This document shows positions 51,703 through 60,744 of a DNA stretch of 64,000 nucleotides, one piece after another. A program made the position numbers and the translations under genes. The DNA is from Streptomyces sp. PsTaAH-137. GTDB lineage: Bacteria; Actinomycetota; Actinomycetes; Streptomycetales; Streptomycetaceae. Each line of letters begins with the position of its first letter. Positions within the stretch are counted from its first letter, which is position 1. The stretch is from the NCBI RefSeq assembly GCF_003259365.1, contig NZ_QLLY01000001.1:496001-560000 (forward strand), given 5' to 3'. The notes beneath the pieces were generated by a model. That model was not told the origin of the DNA. It ran no database searches and saw only the letters and a list, made by a program, of their open reading frames with translations.

Positions 51703-52983
51703 CTAGGGGACGGGCCGCAGATAGACGGCGTCGAGCGCGAGGTGCGCCCCGCCGTGCGCCGCCGCCGCGAACCCCAGTGCGGACAGGCGGACTTCGCAGC
51801 CGGCCGCCCGGGGCGCCATCACGCGCGTACGCAGCATGTCGTGCAGCCGGTCGAGGAACAGATCGCCGATGTACGTGAAGTAGCCGCCCAGGACGATCAG
51901 CCGGGGGTTGAGGACATCGGCGAGGAGCGCCAGGCCGAGGCCCAGGTCGTGGGCCACCCGGTCCAGGGCCTCCACGGTGCGCCGGTCGCCCGCCTCGGCG
52001 CGGCGGCGCAGGTCCGTCAGGCGGCTCTCCAGGGCGACGTCGGGGTCGTGCAGCGGGTCGCTGCCGCGCGCCGCACGCCGCAGGATGGCATCGAGGCCGA
52101 CCATGGTCTCCCAGCAGCCGTGCCGCCCGCAGACGCACGGTTCGCGCGCCGGGTCGAGCGGCATGTGGCCGACCTCGCCGGCGAACCCGTCGGCACCGCG
52201 CAGCAGTCGCCCGTCGTTGACGATGCCGGCTCCGATGCCGCGCTCCCCGGTCAGGGAGAGCATGTCGCGGACCCCGGAGCCACGGACCCGCGCGTACTCG
52301 GCCAGCGCGGCCAGCTTGGCGTCGTTGTCCAGGGCGATCGGCGGCGGCGTCCCGACCCCGGCCCGCCGAAGACGCGCCCGCAGCGCCTCTCCCGCGGGCA
52401 CGTCGCGCCAGCCGATGCCCGGGGCGAAGCTCACGGTCGCCGACGCGCTGTCCACGACGCCCGGTACCGCGAGCGTGAGCCCCACCGGGCGCCTTCCGTC
52501 GCGCTCCAGGGCGGCGAGGCAGTCGGCGACATGACGTGCCGTCAAGTCCAGTACGGCGTCGGCTCCTTGGTCCTTGACGGCCAGTGGTACTCGGTGCGCG
52601 TGGACCTGGGTGCCGTCGAGCGCCAGGGCGAGCACGTGGACGTAGCTCGTGCTGATCTCCACGCCGACACCGCAGAGGCCGCCGCCGTCCAGGTGCACCA
52701 GCGTGCCCGGACGGCCCACGGCCCCCTCGCGCTGCGCGGGCCCCTCGCGGACCAGGCCGAGGCCGACGAGTTCGGCGACCAGGCTGGTCACCGTCGGCTT
52801 CGGCAGCCCGGTGTCGGCCGCGATCTGCGCGCGCGAACGCGGGCCGCTGTCGCGCAGCAGCCCCAGCACGGCGCCGAGGTTCGTGCGCCGGATCGAGGCC
52901 CGGTCCCGGGTGCCGGAGGCATCCGCGGGCGCGGCGTGCGACGCGGACGCCGTACCGAGATCGGTCACTTCGTGCTCACCCAT
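51703..52983 (-). CDS. ROK family transcriptional regulator
   Basis: A 426-aa ROK protein: winged helix (SRAQIAADTGLPKPTVTSLVAEL) and ROK fold with the intact zinc motif CVCGRHGCWE and GVGVEISTSYVHVLAL. The ATG at 52983 follows GAAGGG. It diverges from the secreted propeller/lectin gene; between them is a promoter with a large inverted repeat (53089-53128) that fits a ROK operator. It likely represses that gene until a sugar signal binds. Confidence 0.9.
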   Translation of the reverse strand: MGEHEVTDLGTASASHAAPADASGTRDRASIRRTNLGAVLGLLRDSGPRSRAQIAADTGLPKPTVTSLVAELVGLGLVREGPAQREGAVGRPGTLVHLDGGGLCGVGVEISTSYVHVLALALDGTQVHAHRVPLAVKDQGADAVLDLTARHVADCLAALERDGRRPVGLTLAVPGVVDSASATVSFAPGIGWRDVPAGEALRARLRRAGVGTPPPIALDNDAKLAALAEYARVRGSGVRDMLSLTGERGIGAGIVNDGRLLRGADGFAGEVGHMPLDPAREPCVCGRHGCWETMVGLDAILRRAARGSDPLHDPDVALESRLTDLRRRAEAGDRRTVEALDRVAHDLGLGLALLADVLNPRLIVLGGYFTYIGDLFLDRLHDMLRTRVMAPRAAGCEVRLSALGFAAAAHGGAHLALDAVYLRPVP

Positions 52984-53088
52984 GTCCCTTCGCCGGCCGT
53001 CATCGAGCGAGAGCCGTCGCTCCCATGATGGCAAGTCCCCCGCGCAGCAGTTCGGTTGAGGGGAGCTCAACGCGGTTCCACGGATCGC

Positions 53089-53128
53089 TTGACAGCCTCT
53101 GCATTAGTTCGGATTCTAGTCGAACTAA
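53089..53128 (+). promoter_or_regulatory. promoter with ROK-type operator
   Basis: A perfect -35, TTGACA (53089-53094), 17 bases from a -10-like GATTCT (53112-53117). An inverted repeat TTAGTTCG (53104-53111) / CGAACTAA (53121-53128) with a nine-base centre overlaps the -10. Arms of the TTAGTT…AACTAA form resemble XylR/ROK sites, so the adjacent ROK regulator is the likely binder. Confidence 0.75.
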
Positions 53129-53181
53129 ATCACGCCAGGTGGTGCACGCTCTGCCAACCCCCCACGGTCAGAGGAGCAGTT

Positions 53182-55017
53182 GTGTCCTTTCGTCCCGGTC
53201 GTCCCCGAACCAAGGCCGTCTGCGCGCTGGCCGCCGCGAGCGCGTTGCTGCTCGGGGGGCTCGCCGCCGGTCCGGCGTCCGCCGCCGACCCCGCCTACAC
53301 CGTCTCCGTCGGGGCCAAGGGCGGGTGGAACAACCCGGACGACAGCCCCGCATCCCCGTACATCGACAAGGACGGCACGTTCCACTACCAGTCCGCCCAC
53401 GCCCTGTACGGCGCGGACGACCCCCGCGAGTGGACCTTCCACCGGGGCGCGGACTTCGACACCGCGACCCGGGACGCCGGGCTGAGCGACGCCGTGAACC
53501 CGGCGAACCCGGACGACCGCAACGACGACACCACCTGGCGCTGCGACAACAGCCCGACCGGCCGCGAGGCGACGTTCGCCCCGGACACGTCGAGCTACGC
53601 GCGGAAGAACTACTGCGACCTGATGGGCGTGTGGGTCGACCCCGACACGGGTGACTGGTACGGCCTGGTCCACAACGAGTTCACCCCGAGCCCGTTCGAC
53701 GACGGGCTGCACTACGACGCGATCGACTACGCCGTCTCGACCGACCGGGGCAGGACGTGGGACATCAAGAACCACGTCCTCACCTCGCCGTACAGCACCG
53801 AACGCGGCGACGCCGCCGCCTTCCCGCACGAGACCTACTCCTACGGCGACGGCGACCCGCGCCTCTTCGTGGACACCGCGTCCGGGTACTTCTACGTCTA
53901 CTACAACTCCCGCGTGATCCCGAAGGGCGGCGTCCCCGGCGGCTGGACCGACGGCAGCCTGGCGCACGTGGCCCGCGCCCCCATGTCCGCGAAGATGGCG
54001 CCGAGTTCGTGGCGCAAGTGGTACGACGGCGCCTGGTCGCAGCCAGGAATCGGCGGCCTGGAGAGCACCATGGAGCCCGTCGACGCCGACCACCCCACCG
54101 GGTACGCGGCCGTCGAGCACGACTACGACCCGGACAACGCCGGGACCGTGGCCGAGCAGCAGGCGGCCGGTGAACTGCCCGCCAAGTCGGACCTGTTGAC
54201 CATGAACATCGCCTACGACGCCCATCTAGGCCTCTACATCGGCCAGCCCGAGGCCGTCGTCCAGGACTCCACCGAACCGCAGCGCTTCTACGCCACCGAC
54301 GACCTCGCCACCCAGAAGTGGCGGCTCATCGGCGACACCGGCGACTACCGGACCGGCTCCTGGTACCGCTGGATGCTCGACTCCGTGAACAGGACCGGCT
54401 CGACCATCGTCGGGAAGACCTTCCGGAGCTACTGCTCCTTCCAGTGCTCCAACGGCGCCGACGGCGAGTACTACGAGACCGTCGTCGACACCGACACCCC
54501 CGCCGCCCCCGTCACCTCGGGCAGGACCTACACCGTCGCGAGCGGCGACGGCCGCCTCCTCGCCCAGGTCTCCGGCAGTTCGCGGACCACCTCCGTTGCG
54601 GGCGGCGGGAGTTCGGCGCTGATCCGCTGGGTCTTCACCAGCAACCACGACGGCTCGTACCGCGTCGCCAACGCGGCCACCGGACGGCTCCTCGGCGTCG
54701 ATTCCACCGGCGACGCCGGACGTGCCTGGGGCGCCCGGCCCACCGTGACCGCCGCACCGGCCGGCGGCCCCACCGTCGGACAGCAGTGGTTCGTCGTCCC
54801 CTCCACCCACGCCGACGGGACGCGGGCCGGCACGTACCGCCTGGTCAACCGCTACAGCGGCCTCGTCGTCGGCCTCTCCGGCGACCGGGACAGGACCGCC
54901 GAGACCACTCCGGTACGGGCCTGGAAGGACACCACCGGCGGGCCCGTCGGCGACGCCCGCACCGCCGCCGAACAGACCCTCACCCTCGCCGCCACGCCCT
55001 CCTCGCACCGCCGCTGA
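53182..55017 (+). CDS. secreted protein, propeller-like glycosidase plus ricin-type lectin domain
   Basis: A 611-aa exported protein. A signal peptide (KAVCALAAASALLLGGLAAG … ASA) precedes a region with repeated W/D-rich strands (MGVWVDPDTGDWYGLVHNEF; GDPRLFVDTASGYFYVYYNS) resembling a five-bladed glycosidase propeller, then a C-terminal Ricin-B/QxW-like carbohydrate-binding domain (TYTVASGDGRLLAQVSG; QQWFVVPST). The start is a GTG at 53182 with GAGGAG five bases upstream. The divergent ROK regulator and operator suggest sugar-responsive expression. The substrate is not identified; a classical sialidase Asp-box is not clear. Confidence 0.75.
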   Translation: MSFRPGRPRTKAVCALAAASALLLGGLAAGPASAADPAYTVSVGAKGGWNNPDDSPASPYIDKDGTFHYQSAHALYGADDPREWTFHRGADFDTATRDAGLSDAVNPANPDDRNDDTTWRCDNSPTGREATFAPDTSSYARKNYCDLMGVWVDPDTGDWYGLVHNEFTPSPFDDGLHYDAIDYAVSTDRGRTWDIKNHVLTSPYSTERGDAAAFPHETYSYGDGDPRLFVDTASGYFYVYYNSRVIPKGGVPGGWTDGSLAHVARAPMSAKMAPSSWRKWYDGAWSQPGIGGLESTMEPVDADHPTGYAAVEHDYDPDNAGTVAEQQAAGELPAKSDLLTMNIAYDAHLGLYIGQPEAVVQDSTEPQRFYATDDLATQKWRLIGDTGDYRTGSWYRWMLDSVNRTGSTIVGKTFRSYCSFQCSNGADGEYYETVVDTDTPAAPVTSGRTYTVASGDGRLLAQVSGSSRTTSVAGGGSSALIRWVFTSNHDGSYRVANAATGRLLGVDSTGDAGRAWGARPTVTAAPAGGPTVGQQWFVVPSTHADGTRAGTYRLVNRYSGLVVGLSGDRDRTAETTPVRAWKDTTGGPVGDARTAAEQTLTLAATPSSHRR

Positions 55018-55130
55018 CCCGCCCGCGTGCGCGTCCCCACAGGGACGCGCACGCCTTTGAGCGGACGCGCGCCGGACCCCGTGCGCGCGTCGAGCACCAC
55101 CGTCGCCCCTGCCCCCATCGAAGGAACCCC

Positions 55131-58100
55131 GTGCGCAGACTCGTCACAAGACCCGCCCTCGTCGCGCTGGCCGCCACCGCGGTCGTCGCGGCGACCGCGA
55201 CCGCCGCGGTCCCGGCCACCGCCGGTTCCGCCGCTCCGGCCGCGAAGAAGTCCACGCAGGCCCGTGTCCAGCTGATCACCGGTGACGTCGTCCAGGTGAC
55301 GGACGGCAAGGTCACCGGCTTCAACCCGGCCGCGGGCCGCGCGAACATACCCGTACACATCGAGAGCGACGGCAAGCGGTCCCTGGTCGTCCCCCTCGAC
55401 GCCCAGCGGCTGATCGCCGACGGCACCCTCGACGAGCGGCTCTTCGACATCGAGCAGCTGAACAGTGCCGCAGCCCGCAAGCTGTACAGGAGCGGGCTCC
55501 GGGTCATCGTCGGCTACCGGGGCGCCGCCACCGGGGCCCGCGCCGACATCCAGGACACCGGCGCCACGGTCCACCACGGCCTCAAGGCGCTCGACGCCCA
55601 GGCCCTCACCGCGGCCCCTGACGAGCTGCCCGCCCTGTGGAAGTCCCTCACGCGGTCGGACAACGATGTCACGCGGACCGCAGCGGCCCAGGGCGTCGAC
55701 CATGTCTGGCTGGACGCACCCGTCAATGCTCAACTCGACGTCAGCGTCCCGCAGATCGGCGCCCCCGCGGCCTGGCAGGCGGGCTACGACGGCAAGGGCG
55801 TCAAGGTCGCCGTCGTCGACACCGGCGTCCACGCCGACCACCCCGACCTGACCGGCAAGGTCGTCGCCGCGAAGAACTTCTCCACCTCGCCGGACGACGA
55901 GGACCACCAGGGGCACGGGACGCACGTGGCCTCCACGATCGCCGGATCGGGCGCGAAGTCCGGCGGGAAGTACAAGGGCGTGGCGCCCGGCGCGAGCATC
56001 ATCGCGGCGAAGGTCCTCGACGACACCGGCAGCGGCGCCGACTCCGACATCATCGCCGGTATCGACTGGTCCGTCGCGCAGGGCGCCGACATCGTCAACA
56101 TGAGCCTGGGCGGCACCGACACGCCCGACACCGACCCGCTCGAAGCGACCGTCGACCACTACAGCGAGAGCGACGGCGTCCTCTTCGCCGTCGCCGCGGG
56201 CAACGAGGGACCCGGCGCGGGCACCGTCGGCACCCCGGGCTCCGCGGACGGCGCGCTCACCGTCGGTGCCGTGGACAGCGACGACAGGACGGCCGACTTC
56301 TCCAGCCGCGGCCCGCGCCTCGGCGACGGCGCGATCAAGCCGGACGTCACCGCGCCGGGCGTCGACATCACCGCCGCCTCCTCGCCGGGCAGCGTCATCG
56401 CCCAGGAGGTCGGCGAGAACCCCGAGGGGTACGTCACCATCTCGGGCACGTCCATGGCGACGCCCCATGTCGCGGGCTCCGCGGCCCTGTTGAAGCAGCA
56501 GCACCCGGACTGGCGGGCCGCACAGCTCAAGGGCGTGCTCACCGCCTCCACCAAGGACACCGGGTTCGGCGCGTTCGAGCAGGGCGCGGGCCGCATCCAG
56601 GTCGACCACGCCATCAGGACGGGCGTCTACGCCGAGCAGACCTCGCTGAACTTCGGCAAGGCCGCCTGGCCGCACGGCGACGACAAGCCGCTGACCCGCA
56701 CCCTCACCTACCGCAACACGGGCCCGTCCGACGTCTCCCTCGACCTCACCGCGAGCGGCGCCTCGGCGGACGGCAAGGCGGCCCCCGAGGGCATGTTCAC
56801 CGTCAGCCCGGCGAAGATCACCGTGCCCGCGGGCGAGTCGGCCGACGTCTCCGTCACGGCCGACACCGCGGTCGAGGCCGCCGACGGCCAGTACTCCGGC
56901 GCCGTCGTGGCGGCCGGCACGGACCAGAGCGTGCGCACCGCCTTCGCGGTGGAGCGAGAAGTCGCCTCGTACGCAGTCGAGTTGAAGCACCTCGGCCGTG
57001 ACGGCAAGGCCGCCGCGTACTTCCAGACGTACGTCAAGGCGCTGACCGGTGACACCGCGGGCACCGAGTACGCGGTCGACGAGGACAGCGACTCCACCAC
57101 GCTGCGCCTGCCGGTCGGCGAGTACACCGTGCAGGGCGTGATCCTCGCCGACCGCTCCGACCCCACCCGAGGCACGGACTGGATCGCCCAGCCCAAGCTG
57201 GTCGTCGACAAGGACCAGCAGGTCACCCTCGACGCCCGTACCGCGAAGCCCGTCGACATCACCGTGCCCGACGGGAAGGCGAAGGCCGAGCAGGCGTACA
57301 TGTACTACGGGGTCAAGAAGGGCTACACGACCTACCAGTCCGGCTGGCAGCTCGACTCGTACAAGAACGTCCGTGTCGCGCACCTGGGCCCCGAGATCAC
57401 CGACGGGTCCCTGCAACAGGCGTGGGACGCCGACTTCGTCGTCGGCGGCGCGAAGCAGTACTCGCTCGTGTACGGCGGGCCCGTCCAGCGCCTCGCCACC
57501 GGGTACACGCGCCACGAGAAGAAGCGCGGTCTCGCCGACGTGACGGCGTCGCTCGGCGTGGCCAAGCACGGCAAGGACGTGTGGCTGAGCCCGATCGGCA
57601 CGGTCCAGGGGTCCCTCATGGGCTTCGCCTCGGGCCGCATCACCCCCGCGCCGACCACCCGCAAGCTCTATCTGTCGACCGCCGACCAGGCCACGTGGAG
57701 CCTCGGCATGGAGCAGGTCGGCGCGCCGCTGCCCAACGGCTGGCAGCCGACGGAGTCCCGCCACACCGTCTCCTTCAAGACCTACCGCGCGGGCCACACC
57801 TACCAGGAGGTCTTCAACACGGGCGTGTTCGGCCCGCTGATCGATGAGAACGACGGCATCGTGCGCAGCGGCAACACCCTCTACGCGTTCCTGCGCATGT
57901 TCGACGACGGCCAGGGCCACGACGGCACCTCGACCGTGGCATCGGCGCACACCAAGCTCACCCGCGACGGCGAGACGCTCTTCGACCAGGACGAGGACGT
58001 GGAGTACGCGTCGTTCGCCGTGCCCGCCGGCGACGGCGCGTACACGCTGAGCACCACGTCGGCCCGGAGCGAGGACATCGCTCTGGTCGGCACCCGGATC

Positions 58101-58445
58101 GACGCGAGCTGGACCTTCCGCTCCATGGACGGCGACAAGGTGGCCCCCGCCTCGGTGGTCCGCTTCCACCCTGAACTCGACCTGGAGTCCACCGCCAAGG
58201 CCGGCAAGAAGCTGACGATGCCGGTCGAGGTGCAGGGCGCCGCCGTAGGGGACAACCTCAAGTCCCTGACGGTGCACGCCTCGTACGACGACGGCACCAC
58301 CTGGCGGAAGCTGACCGTGAAGCACGGCACGACATCCCTGAAGGCCCCCGCGAAGGGCAAGGGCGTCGCACTGCGCGCCGAGGTCGTCGACCGGCAGGGC
58401 AACACGTCCACGGTGACCGTGCACAACGCGTTCCGCGGACGCTGA
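55131..58445 (+). CDS. secreted subtilisin-like serine protease (S8)
   Basis: An 1104-aa exported protease. A signal peptide (LVALAATAVVAATATAAVPA…) is followed by a ~170-residue propeptide and a subtilase domain with Asp230 (VVDTGVHADHPDL), His262 (HGTHVASTI), oxyanion Asn358 (AAGNEG) and Ser441 (GTSMATPHVAGS). A C-terminal region from about residue 500 has beta-rich repeats (Ig-like and CARDB-like). The GTG at 55131 has AAGGA before it. It follows the lectin gene by 113 bases and could be co-transcribed as secreted degradative enzymes. Full-length with all catalytic residues; the large C-terminus is typical of Streptomyces S8 enzymes. Confidence 0.92.
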   Translation: MRRLVTRPALVALAATAVVAATATAAVPATAGSAAPAAKKSTQARVQLITGDVVQVTDGKVTGFNPAAGRANIPVHIESDGKRSLVVPLDAQRLIADGTLDERLFDIEQLNSAAARKLYRSGLRVIVGYRGAATGARADIQDTGATVHHGLKALDAQALTAAPDELPALWKSLTRSDNDVTRTAAAQGVDHVWLDAPVNAQLDVSVPQIGAPAAWQAGYDGKGVKVAVVDTGVHADHPDLTGKVVAAKNFSTSPDDEDHQGHGTHVASTIAGSGAKSGGKYKGVAPGASIIAAKVLDDTGSGADSDIIAGIDWSVAQGADIVNMSLGGTDTPDTDPLEATVDHYSESDGVLFAVAAGNEGPGAGTVGTPGSADGALTVGAVDSDDRTADFSSRGPRLGDGAIKPDVTAPGVDITAASSPGSVIAQEVGENPEGYVTISGTSMATPHVAGSAALLKQQHPDWRAAQLKGVLTASTKDTGFGAFEQGAGRIQVDHAIRTGVYAEQTSLNFGKAAWPHGDDKPLTRTLTYRNTGPSDVSLDLTASGASADGKAAPEGMFTVSPAKITVPAGESADVSVTADTAVEAADGQYSGAVVAAGTDQSVRTAFAVEREVASYAVELKHLGRDGKAAAYFQTYVKALTGDTAGTEYAVDEDSDSTTLRLPVGEYTVQGVILADRSDPTRGTDWIAQPKLVVDKDQQVTLDARTAKPVDITVPDGKAKAEQAYMYYGVKKGYTTYQSGWQLDSYKNVRVAHLGPEITDGSLQQAWDADFVVGGAKQYSLVYGGPVQRLATGYTRHEKKRGLADVTASLGVAKHGKDVWLSPIGTVQGSLMGFASGRITPAPTTRKLYLSTADQATWSLGMEQVGAPLPNGWQPTESRHTVSFKTYRAGHTYQEVFNTGVFGPLIDENDGIVRSGNTLYAFLRMFDDGQGHDGTSTVASAHTKLTRDGETLFDQDEDVEYASFAVPAGDGAYTLSTTSARSEDIALVGTRIDASWTFRSMDGDKVAPASVVRFHPELDLESTAKAGKKLTMPVEVQGAAVGDNLKSLTVHASYDDGTTWRKLTVKHGTTSLKAPAKGKGVALRAEVVDRQGNTSTVTVHNAFRGR

Positions 58446-58449
58446 CCCG

Positions 58450-58644
58450 TCAGTCGTTCGGGCCGGGGCCGCGGTCCCGGCCCGATACGACGGGGGTGAG
58501 GCTGCGCAGGGCGAGGCCCGCGGCGATCAGGGTGAAGCAGCCGACGACGAGGCCCAGCAGGGCGAGCGGGCTCAGGCCGGTCATGGCGAGCGCGCCGGTG
58601 CCGGCGCCTCCGATCATTCCGGCGCCGATCGGGTTTCCGTACAA
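58450..58644 (-). CDS. tiny membrane protein with LAMTG motif
   Basis: A 64-aa protein: a Gly-rich N-terminus (GNPIGAGMIGGAGTGALAMTG), one hydrophobic helix (SPLALLGLVVGCFTLIAAGL) and an Arg/Asp tail. LAMTG then a helix recalls the LAxTG sorting motif of class E sortase substrates, although there is no signal peptide. The TTG at 58644 has GGAG nine bases upstream; a TTG at 58653 abuts the same GGAG. It follows the GT2 gene by 46 bases, so it may be an accessory of that enzyme. Confidence 0.55.
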   Translation of the reverse strand: MYGNPIGAGMIGGAGTGALAMTGLSPLALLGLVVGCFTLIAAGLALRSLTPVVSGRDRGPGPND

Positions 58645-58690
58645 GGGAATCAACTCCGCTGAGAGTAGGGGCGGTTGAGAGGGGGGTCGG

Positions 58691-59743
58691 TCAGGTGGCG
58701 ACCCAGTGGGCCTCGCGGCGCAGCGCCAGGTCGAACAAGGACCGGACGAACACGGCCTGCCGGAACAGGTCGTAGAGCAGTTCCGGGAGAAGGGGCAGCG
58801 CGAGGAGCGTGGCCCGTGGGCCCAGACGGCGCACGGTCAGGGTGCGTTCGGCGACGAAGATCAGCATGATCGCGGACCAGAACGGCGAGAAACCCACCCA
58901 GCCCACCAGCGTGAGGTTCAGGATCGCGAACAGCAGGAACAGGGCGAGCGCGAGGGCACCGACGCCGAGCATGAACTGCTGGAAGAAGTACTTCCTGGTG
59001 ACCGGCGTCCAGCCGTAGTCGCGCAGATTCTCCAGGGCGCCCCGCTGCCAGCGAAGCCGCTGGTGCCACAGCTTGCCGACCGACGGCATCACCTCCGTGA
59101 CCAGCCAGCAGCCGTCGGGGGAGACCGTGCGGTGGCCGAGCGTCTTCACCGCCTTCGTGATCTCGTCGTCCTCGGTGAGCGAGGCGAGGGAGTAGTAGCT
59201 GTCGCCGCCGCCGATCACGCCGTCGAGACGGGCCTCGCGCACCTGACGCAGGACGGACGCGCGGAACAGGCTGCCGGTGCCGGTCAGCACCACGGCCTCG
59301 TTGTCCTTGCGGCGGATCTCCAGGGCGTAGCGCTGGTACTCCATGCGCTGCAACTGGCCGAGGAGACCGCCGCCCTGCTCCCCGTAGAAGACACCGCCGA
59401 CCGCGCCGACCGTCCCGTCCGCCATGGCGTCGACCGCGCACTCCACGAACCCGGGGTTCAGGACGGTGTCCGCGTCCTGTACGAGCACCAGCGCGTCGTC
59501 GGCGAGATCCGCGAGCAGGGGGATGAGGGCCTGGTTGAGGGCGCCGGCCTTCTTGTCCTCGTTGGCGGTGGGGACGAAGACCTCGGCGCCGCAGTGGCCG
59601 GCGATCCGCGCGGTGTGGTCCGTGCAGTTGTCGGCGACCACGACGATCCGGTCCGGGCGCACCGTCTGCCGGTACAGACCGGCGAGGGTGGCGACGATGC
59701 GGTCCTGTTCGTTGTGCGCGGGGATGAGTGCGACGAGCGTCAT
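58691..59743 (-). CDS. processive GT2 polysaccharide synthase-like glycosyltransferase
   Basis: A 350-aa membrane glycosyltransferase. The cytosolic GT-A domain has IPAHNEQDRIVATL, the metal motif VQDADTVLNPGF, acceptor motif TEDDEITKAV and the product-translocation motif QRLRWQRG. Three C-terminal hydrophobic segments follow (FMLGVGALALALFLLFAIL etc.). This D,D,D,Q(R)xxRW set marks processive enzymes such as hyaluronan, cellulose or chitin synthases; sugar and linkage cannot be fixed. The ATG at 59743 was preferred over the open frame to 59830. The next gene downstream is the LAMTG protein; an OmpR-like regulator lies upstream. Confidence 0.85.
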   Translation of the reverse strand: MTLVALIPAHNEQDRIVATLAGLYRQTVRPDRIVVVADNCTDHTARIAGHCGAEVFVPTANEDKKAGALNQALIPLLADLADDALVLVQDADTVLNPGFVECAVDAMADGTVGAVGGVFYGEQGGGLLGQLQRMEYQRYALEIRRKDNEAVVLTGTGSLFRASVLRQVREARLDGVIGGGDSYYSLASLTEDDEITKAVKTLGHRTVSPDGCWLVTEVMPSVGKLWHQRLRWQRGALENLRDYGWTPVTRKYFFQQFMLGVGALALALFLLFAILNLTLVGWVGFSPFWSAIMLIFVAERTLTVRRLGPRATLLALPLLPELLYDLFRQAVFVRSLFDLALRREAHWVAT

Positions 59744-59840
59744 TGACCTGCTGTCCCTTGCTCGGCCGGGGCTGTCGCCGGCGGATCGCCCGGCGACGTC
59801 CACGACGGTGCGCGCGCGGGGGAGCGGCAAGGGTGCACGC

Positions 59841-59860
59841 GGGTTGCAGCAGGGTTGCAG
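59841..59860. promoter_or_regulatory. direct repeat GGGTTGCAG spaced 11 bp
   Basis: GGGTTGCAG at 59841-59849 and 59852-59860, exactly one helical turn apart, in the 156-base gap upstream of the GT2 gene. OmpR-family winged-helix regulators bind such tandem repeats, and the gene just upstream encodes one. The gap has no coding frame. Confidence 0.55.
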
Positions 59861-59899
59861 AGGCGTCCGAAAGGCGGAACGGGACGTTCGGCCCGGGAC

Positions 59900-60631
59900 C
59901 TACGCCGGGTGTGGGCCGGGCACGACGTACCGGTACCCGACTCCCCGTACGGTCTCGACGGGGGCCTCGGCGCCCGTGGCGCGGGTGACGGCGCGGCGCA
60001 GGCGCAGCACGGCGTACTTCACCCGGGACGGATCGCCGTCGGGGCGGGAGCGCCAGGCGTGGCGCAGCAACTGCTCGGGGGAGAGCACCTGCCCGGCGTT
60101 GCGGGCCAGGACGTGCAGCACGTCGAACTCCAGCGACGTCAGCGGGACGAACCGGCCCCGCACGGTCGCCTCACGGGCCGCGAGATCCAGCCGGAGCCAG
60201 CCGTCCTCGATGAGCTGCGCGGGCGGTGTGACCGGGGTCGCCCTGCGCAGCCGGGCCAGGATCACGGCCTTGGCCAGCCCGTCGGGCATTCCGTACCAGA
60301 GCACGTCGTCGGCGCCGCCCTCCAGCGCGCGCAGCGCCTCGGCCCGCCGGAACGCCCGGTCGACGGCCACGATGCGCAGTTCCTCGGACAGCTCGCGGAC
60401 CCGCCGCAGCACCTCGAAGGAGTCCGGGGCGCGCAGCCGCAGCCCGAGGACCAGCAGGTCGGGCCGGTAGCGGTACACGTCCCGCACCACCTCCCGGCCG
60501 CAGGTCTCCAGCCGGTACGAGAACCGGGGGTCCTCCAGCTCGGCCAGCCACTCCAGGGGCGCGTCGCCCGGCGACGCCACCAGGAGCAGCGGCAGCGCCC
60601 GGCCCTGCACACCCCGCGCGGAAGCCTCCAT
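59900..60631 (-). CDS. OmpR-type winged-helix regulator, receiver-like domain without phospho-Asp
   Basis: A 243-aa protein. The N-terminal region resembles a receiver fold (LPLLLVASPGDAP; PDLLVLGLRLRAPDSFEVLRRV; KAVILARLRR), but the Asp that is normally phosphorylated (LxxLDxxLP) is a Gly (LLVLGLRL) and the acidic pair at the start is reduced. The C-terminus is a normal OmpR winged helix (VRGRFVPLTSLEFDVLHVLARNAGQVLSPEQLLRHAW; RVKYAVLRLRRAV; VRGVGYRYV). The ATG at 60631 has GGAG nine bases upstream. It sits upstream of the GT2 gene and probably regulates it through the 11-bp repeat; signalling must be non-canonical. Confidence 0.83.
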   Translation of the reverse strand: MEASARGVQGRALPLLLVASPGDAPLEWLAELEDPRFSYRLETCGREVVRDVYRYRPDLLVLGLRLRAPDSFEVLRRVRELSEELRIVAVDRAFRRAEALRALEGGADDVLWYGMPDGLAKAVILARLRRATPVTPPAQLIEDGWLRLDLAAREATVRGRFVPLTSLEFDVLHVLARNAGQVLSPEQLLRHAWRSRPDGDPSRVKYAVLRLRRAVTRATGAEAPVETVRGVGYRYVVPGPHPA

Positions 60632-60744
60632 GACCCCATGCTCCGGCGGGCCCGGCGCCGTGTCGCGCGGAGCGCGGCGCCCGCCGCCGCTGAACGCGAC
60701 GGATGCGCGGGCCCGCGCCCCCTCGACAGCGCGAACGGTGACGG

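Noticed and set aside
54852..58424. Long minus frame opposite the subtilase
   Set aside because: No family motif; the plus frame has the full catalytic triad.
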